Of a stretch of DNA of 8,362 bases, positions 5,995 through 8,362 are shown one piece after another. Below the pieces are notes generated by a model, which saw only the letters and a program-made list of their open reading frames with translations, was not told where the DNA came from and ran no database searches. The stretch's first letter is position 1; every line of letters begins with the position of its first letter. The stretch is from an uncultured Caulobacterales bacterium (GTDB lineage: Bacteria > Pseudomonadota > Alphaproteobacteria > Caulobacterales > Caulobacteraceae): contig CAISYT010000074.1 of the NCBI GenBank assembly GCA_903889785.1, positions 1 through 8,362 on the forward strand, read 5' to 3'. A program made the translations under genes and the position numbers.

Positions 5995-6987
5995 ATGCGA
6001 CACGAAAAGGCAGCAGATCTGCTCAAGCTGGCCCTGCTTTTGGCCGGGTCCGCCGAAGGGTTGACGCTTGACGAGATGAGCCGATCCATCGGGGTCGGTC
6101 GGCGCACGGTCGAGCGGATGCGCGACGCCCTGCGCGACCTCTTCCCGCAGTTGGAGGAGGTGGACGATCCGCCCACCAAGCGTTTCCGCATCCCCGGAGG
6201 CCTCGACCGGCTGTTTCAGGTGCCGCTACCAGAGGAACTAGCCGCCCTTCGCCGCGTTGCGGATCAGGCCCAGGCGACCGGCGCGGCCGCAACGGCCCAG
6301 TCGCTGTATAGCCTAGAGTCCAAGCTACTCGCCTCCCTGCGCGGCAGCGACCGTCGCCGCCTGGCCCCTGACCTTGAGGCTGTGATGCAGGGCGAGGCCA
6401 TTGCCATCCAGCCCGGCCCGCGCCCCACAGAAGACCCGGACGTGCTGGCCAAGGTGCGTGAGGCGATCAAGGGCGGCTCGGCCATCGCCTTCCGCTACGA
6501 CGGCGGCTCCAACCCGGGGGCCCGGCGCGAGGCGACGCCACTGGGGCTGATCCTGTCGCGCCGCAACTATCTGGTCGCCGCCACCCCGCGCGTGCAGACG
6601 TTCCGCCTCGATCGGCTATCGGATCTCGATGTGTTGAGCCGTATGGGCACGTCGCCAGAGGGCTTCTCCCTACAGGCGTTCGCTGATGAGAGCGTGGGCA
6701 TCTACCAGGACGAGATGGAGCAGGTTTCCCTGGTCTTCAACGCCACAGCCGCGCCCGAGGCCCGCCGTTGGCGGTTCCACTCCAGCCAGACCGTTGAGGA
6801 TATGCCCGGAGGTGCCGTCCGCGTTCGCTTCCAGGCCCGCGGCATGCGTGAATTGGCCTGGCACCTGATGACCTGGGGCGAGACGGTTCGTATCGCGGCA
6901 CCGGAACGGCTGCGCACCCTGATGCGCGAAGAACTGGACCGGGCTGCACTGGGGTTGGCGGGCCATCCTGAGAGCACTTCGTCTTGA
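5995..6987 (+). CDS. WYL-domain transcriptional regulator (helix-turn-helix + WYL + WCX)
   Basis: 330 residues, the normal layout for this superfamily of ligand-responsive DNA-binding regulators (PafBC, DriD and BrxR-like proteins among them). Seen: N-terminal winged helix-turn-helix, LTLDEMSRSIGVGRRTVERMRDALRDLFPQ (23-52), with the recognition helix around 34-47; a linker; the WYL domain at about 160-212 (AIAFRYDGGS, TPLGLILSRRNYLVA, FRLDRLSDLDVL), its beta-barrel residues expected to sense nucleic acid or another ligand; and a C-terminal WCX extension at about 243-312 (VSLVFNATAAPEARRWRF, WHLMTWGETVRIAAP). Start ATG 5995 has GGAAA about 8 bases upstream. The gene is divergent from two small minus-strand ORFs with a palindrome between, suggesting auto- and cross-regulation. 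Not close enough to any named member to assign a target. Confidence 0.9.
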   Translation: MRHEKAADLLKLALLLAGSAEGLTLDEMSRSIGVGRRTVERMRDALRDLFPQLEEVDDPPTKRFRIPGGLDRLFQVPLPEELAALRRVADQAQATGAAATAQSLYSLESKLLASLRGSDRRRLAPDLEAVMQGEAIAIQPGPRPTEDPDVLAKVREAIKGGSAIAFRYDGGSNPGARREATPLGLILSRRNYLVAATPRVQTFRLDRLSDLDVLSRMGTSPEGFSLQAFADESVGIYQDEMEQVSLVFNATAAPEARRWRFHSSQTVEDMPGGAVRVRFQARGMRELAWHLMTWGETVRIAAPERLRTLMREELDRAALGLAGHPESTSS

Positions 6988-7013
6988 GACGTGTGGGCCT
7001 CACGCCCGCCCCA

Positions 7014-7122
7014 CCGTCATCCCGGCCGGAGCGACAGCGTAGAGCTGGGACCCAGAATGGCCGTGTGCTGCAACCCCTGGGTCCCGGGTCGGCGCGGCTT
7101 TGCCGCCTGCCCTGGATGACGG
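7014..7122. repeat. Intergenic palindromic repeat element
   Basis: The ends are inverted copies: CCGTCATCC (7014-7022) and GGATGACGG (7114-7122) are perfect, and pairing continues to 11 of 12 bases inward. An inner stem, GGGACCCAG (7047-7055) with CTGGGTCCC (7077-7085), is also perfect over 9 bases around a 21-base loop, and a third small stem GCGGC-TTT-GCCGC lies at 7094-7106. The cruciform layout, size and end sequence resemble dispersed repeats common between genes of GC-rich alphaproteobacteria; copy number cannot be seen here. It begins 26 bases after the WYL regulator stop and could also act as its transcript end. Confidence 0.75.
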
Positions 7123-7125
7123 GGG

Positions 7126-7244
7126 GAGTTGGCGAACTTTAAGCTCAATGCGAAGGTGCCGCCATTGTCGCCGCCAAAAAGGCTGGCCCCGGTGCGGGCC
7201 CCCTGGACAACCTGATCGGCAAGGGCAAAACCTTGGACTCATGA
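7126..7244 (+). pseudogene. Frameshifted C-terminal remnant of an unidentified gene
   Basis: From 7155 a frame reads GAAIVAAKKAGPGAGPLDNL then IGKGKTLDS and ends at TGA (7242-7244). It has no usable start and is closed upstream by TAA at 7140. In the +1-shifted frame, 7126-7158 reads ELANFKLNAKV, which joins the first smoothly if one base is restored near 7156 (AKV-AAIVAAKK). The TGA overlaps the ATG of the thioesterase gene as ATGA, the usual sign of a genuine preceding cistron. The palindromic repeat starts within a few bases of its broken left end. I do not recognise the family. It could also be chance coding-like sequence. Confidence 0.4.
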
Positions 7245-7747
7245 CCCACACTCCCGCTGACGATCCTGACTGGCTGCAGAACCTTGCCAAGACCATGAAT
7301 CAGGGTAGCCCCCAGGCCGTAGCCCTGGGGATGCGCACGCTCGAAATCGGCGGCGGGCGGGTGATCATGACTGTGCCCTACCGTGAGGATCTGGTAGGTG
7401 ATCCCGCCACCGGGGTGATCGCTGGCGGGGTGGTGACCACCTTGCTCGACCATAGCTGCGGCCAGTCGGTCTATGCCGCCCTGCCCAACCCGACCACAAT
7501 CGCCACCCTCGACCTGCGCATTGACTACATGCGCCGCAGCCAGCCGGGCCGAGACATCTTCGTTGCGGCGCATTGCTACAGACTGACCCAGTCGATCGCC
7601 TTCGTGCGGGCTGTGGCCTATGACGTCAGTGCCGACGATCCTGTGGCCACGGCGCAAGCGGCCTTCATGCTCAACGCCAGCGCCGGCCGGCCGCCGGGCG
7701 CGAACCTCAAGCCGCCCCTCTCCCAGAGCCAGAAGGCGGGGCTATGA
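7241..7747 (+). CDS. PaaI-type hotdog-fold acyl-CoA thioesterase, first of a tandem pair
   Basis: 168-residue single hotdog-domain protein of the PaaI/YbgC-like thioesterase superfamily, hydrolysing acyl- or aryl-CoA esters in the cytosol. Seen: the strand GGRVIMTVPYREDLVGDP (38-55), the helix-start motif GVIAGGVVTTLLDHSCG (58-74) with catalytic-type D70, then ATLDLRIDYMRRSQPG (88-103) and RLTQSIAFVRAVAYD. The usual HGG is AGG here (A61). A frame extends upstream to 7100, but that part is repeat-element sequence; ATG 7241 (MTHTPADDPDW) is chosen because it overlaps the preceding TGA as ATGA and yields a normal length. Its ribosome-binding site is weak, in line with translational coupling. The stop overlaps the next ATG by four bases. 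Substrate unknown. Confidence 0.87.
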   Translation: MTHTPADDPDWLQNLAKTMNQGSPQAVALGMRTLEIGGGRVIMTVPYREDLVGDPATGVIAGGVVTTLLDHSCGQSVYAALPNPTTIATLDLRIDYMRRSQPGRDIFVAAHCYRLTQSIAFVRAVAYDVSADDPVATAQAAFMLNASAGRPPGANLKPPLSQSQKAGL

Positions 7748-8181
7748 GCGAGGATCAGTGCTCCGTAACCGAGACCGTCGCCGCCGCCGTGCGCGCCGTG
7801 CCCTACGCCGCATTCCTCGGCGTGGAGGTCGCCTTCAATGGCGATGAAATGACCGCTATCCTGCCCTATGCGCCGCACTTGATCGGCAACCCGCTATTGC
7901 CAGCCATTCATGGTGGGGTGCTCGGGGCATTCATGGAACTCACGGCCATCGCCCAGCTTTCGGTGCTGCATCCGCATTCGCGCCAGCCGCGCAGCATCGA
8001 CGTGTCGGTCGAATACCTGCGGACCGGTCGGCCCGTGACCACATATGCGCGTTCGACGGTGAAAAAGATCGGCCGGCGAGTGGCTAATGTGCACGTCGAG
8101 GCCTGGCAGGATCAGCGCGACGCCCCGATCGCTTTCCTGCGTGCTCACTTCCTCCTCGGTGCCGAGGCCGAGCAAACCTGA
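7744..8181 (+). CDS. PaaI-type hotdog-fold acyl-CoA thioesterase, second of a tandem pair
   Basis: 145-residue hotdog protein, coupled to the preceding thioesterase by an ATGA overlap and preceded by AAGGCGGGG as ribosome-binding site. Seen: YAAFLGVEVAFNGDEMTAILPYAPHLIGN in the first strands, the canonical AIHGGVLGAFMELTAIAQL with H56-G57-G58 and acidic E65 at the position of the usual aspartate, then SIDVSVEYLRTGRP (84-97) and a VANVHVEAWQD strand. It is a clear but distant paralog of its neighbour: same strand order, different active-site residues (HGG/E here, AGG/D there). Hotdog proteins act as dimers with shared active sites, so a hetero-oligomer is possible but not shown. Last gene before the insertion sequence. 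Confidence 0.87.
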   Translation: MSEDQCSVTETVAAAVRAVPYAAFLGVEVAFNGDEMTAILPYAPHLIGNPLLPAIHGGVLGAFMELTAIAQLSVLHPHSRQPRSIDVSVEYLRTGRPVTTYARSTVKKIGRRVANVHVEAWQDQRDAPIAFLRAHFLLGAEAEQT

Positions 8182-8194
8182 ACCTGCGGTCAGG
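8177..8194 (+). terminator. Weak hairpin at the end of the thioesterase pair
   Basis: CCTGA (8177-8181, including the stop codon) can pair with TCAGG (8190-8194) across an 8-base loop. No T-run follows, so intrinsic termination is doubtful. Nothing better is visible before the insertion sequence. Confidence 0.2.
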
Positions 8195-8218
8195 CTGAAG
8201 CCCTCAAATCCTCAAACC

Positions 8219-8362
8219 GGCGGTGCTGACAGTCTAACGCTAACATTTCTCCGGTTGCGGCCATAAGCAGGTTGGCGGCAGGAAAAGGTAATGCGTCCAA
8301 TCTCGTTCAAGCGTCACCGGTTCCCGCCCGATGTGATCCGGTATGCGGTGTGGCTGTATTTC
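8219..8362 (+). mobile_element. Left part of an IS6-family insertion sequence, cut by window edge
   Basis: The transposase start at 8291 identifies the element. Its left end is inferred at about 8219: GGCGGTGCTGACAG has the GG...TG.TG spacing of IS6-family terminal repeats (GGxxCTGTTGCAAA type) and lies 72 bases before the transposase ATG, close to the distance in IS26. If correct, the 8-base target copy would be CTCAAACC (8211-8218). The right end is outside the window, so the boundary is not confirmed. Confidence 0.6.
8291..8362 (+). CDS. IS6-family DDE transposase, N-terminal 24 residues only
   Basis: The frame from ATG 8291 stays open to the window end and reads MRPISFKRHRFPPDVIRYAV then WLYF, the highly conserved IS6-family N-terminus (FKxHRFP..I...VWLYF), which begins the helix-turn-helix that binds the terminal repeats. 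GGAAAAGG at 8281-8288 is a good ribosome-binding site. The DDE catalytic triad lies beyond the edge, so whether the gene is intact cannot be judged. The preceding 8182-8290 holds only the weak hairpin and the element's left end. Confidence 0.88.
   Translation, partial: MRPISFKRHRFPPDVIRYAVWLYF

Noticed and set aside
5674..6003. 109-residue minus-strand frame overlapping the 85- and 22-residue ORFs
   Set aside because: Pro/Ser/Arg-rich shadow composition; would start within the regulator's own start region.
5995..6987. WYL regulator as part of a BREX/CBASS-type defence system
   Set aside because: WYL regulators occur in such loci, but no defence effector genes lie in the window.
7100..7240. 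Upstream extension of the first thioesterase to ATG 7100
   Set aside because: Would translate the palindromic repeat; residues are unlike a thioesterase N-terminus.

Overview
The window is GC-rich, densely packed bacterial DNA with short intergenic gaps, stop/start overlaps and GC-ending codons. The gene types (AGE-family epimerase beside mannose-1-phosphate guanylyltransferase, short-form transaldolase, WYL regulator, paired PaaI thioesterases) and an intergenic palindromic element with ccgtcatcc/ggatgacgg ends suggest an alphaproteobacterium, possibly Caulobacterales. That placement is inference; there is no rRNA or other marker here.

Left part (1-3950), sugar and central carbon metabolism. 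A mannose-1-phosphate guanylyltransferase enters from the left edge (5' end missing) and runs stop-to-stop into a minus-strand pair: an AGE-family sugar epimerase/isomerase followed, with an 11-base overlap, by a phytanoyl-CoA-dioxygenase-like Fe(II)/2-oxoglutarate oxygenase. A transaldolase is read divergently from the AGE gene across a 64-base gap. GDP-mannose supply is the clearest theme. The guanylyltransferase's C-terminal cupin half has lost the usual histidines, so the AGE protein may supply the isomerase step.

Middle (3950-6990). A strong imperfect dyad precedes an orphan 73-residue gene. Next comes a DegT/DnrJ/EryC1/StrS aminotransferase that closely matches the WbpE/WlbC type, which makes 3-amino UDP-sugar uronates for O-antigen; none of its pathway partners is in the window. 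A weak terminator follows. On the minus strand lie an 85-residue unknown gene and, in the same frame two codons upstream of it, a 22-codon possible leader ORF. They are read divergently from a WYL-domain transcriptional regulator, with a 6-base-arm palindrome between them.

Right part (6990-8362). A 109-base palindromic intergenic repeat lies almost directly after the WYL gene. Behind it is a short frameshifted C-terminal remnant of a lost gene, whose TGA overlaps the ATG of the first of two PaaI-type hotdog thioesterases. The two thioesterases are themselves coupled by an ATGA overlap. The window ends inside an IS6-family insertion sequence: a candidate left terminal repeat is followed by the first 24 codons of a transposase.

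No CRISPR array, tRNA, rRNA or complete defence system was seen. The least explained parts are the small minus-strand ORF pair divergent from the WYL regulator, the orphan 73-residue gene with its dyad, and the repeat/remnant junction.
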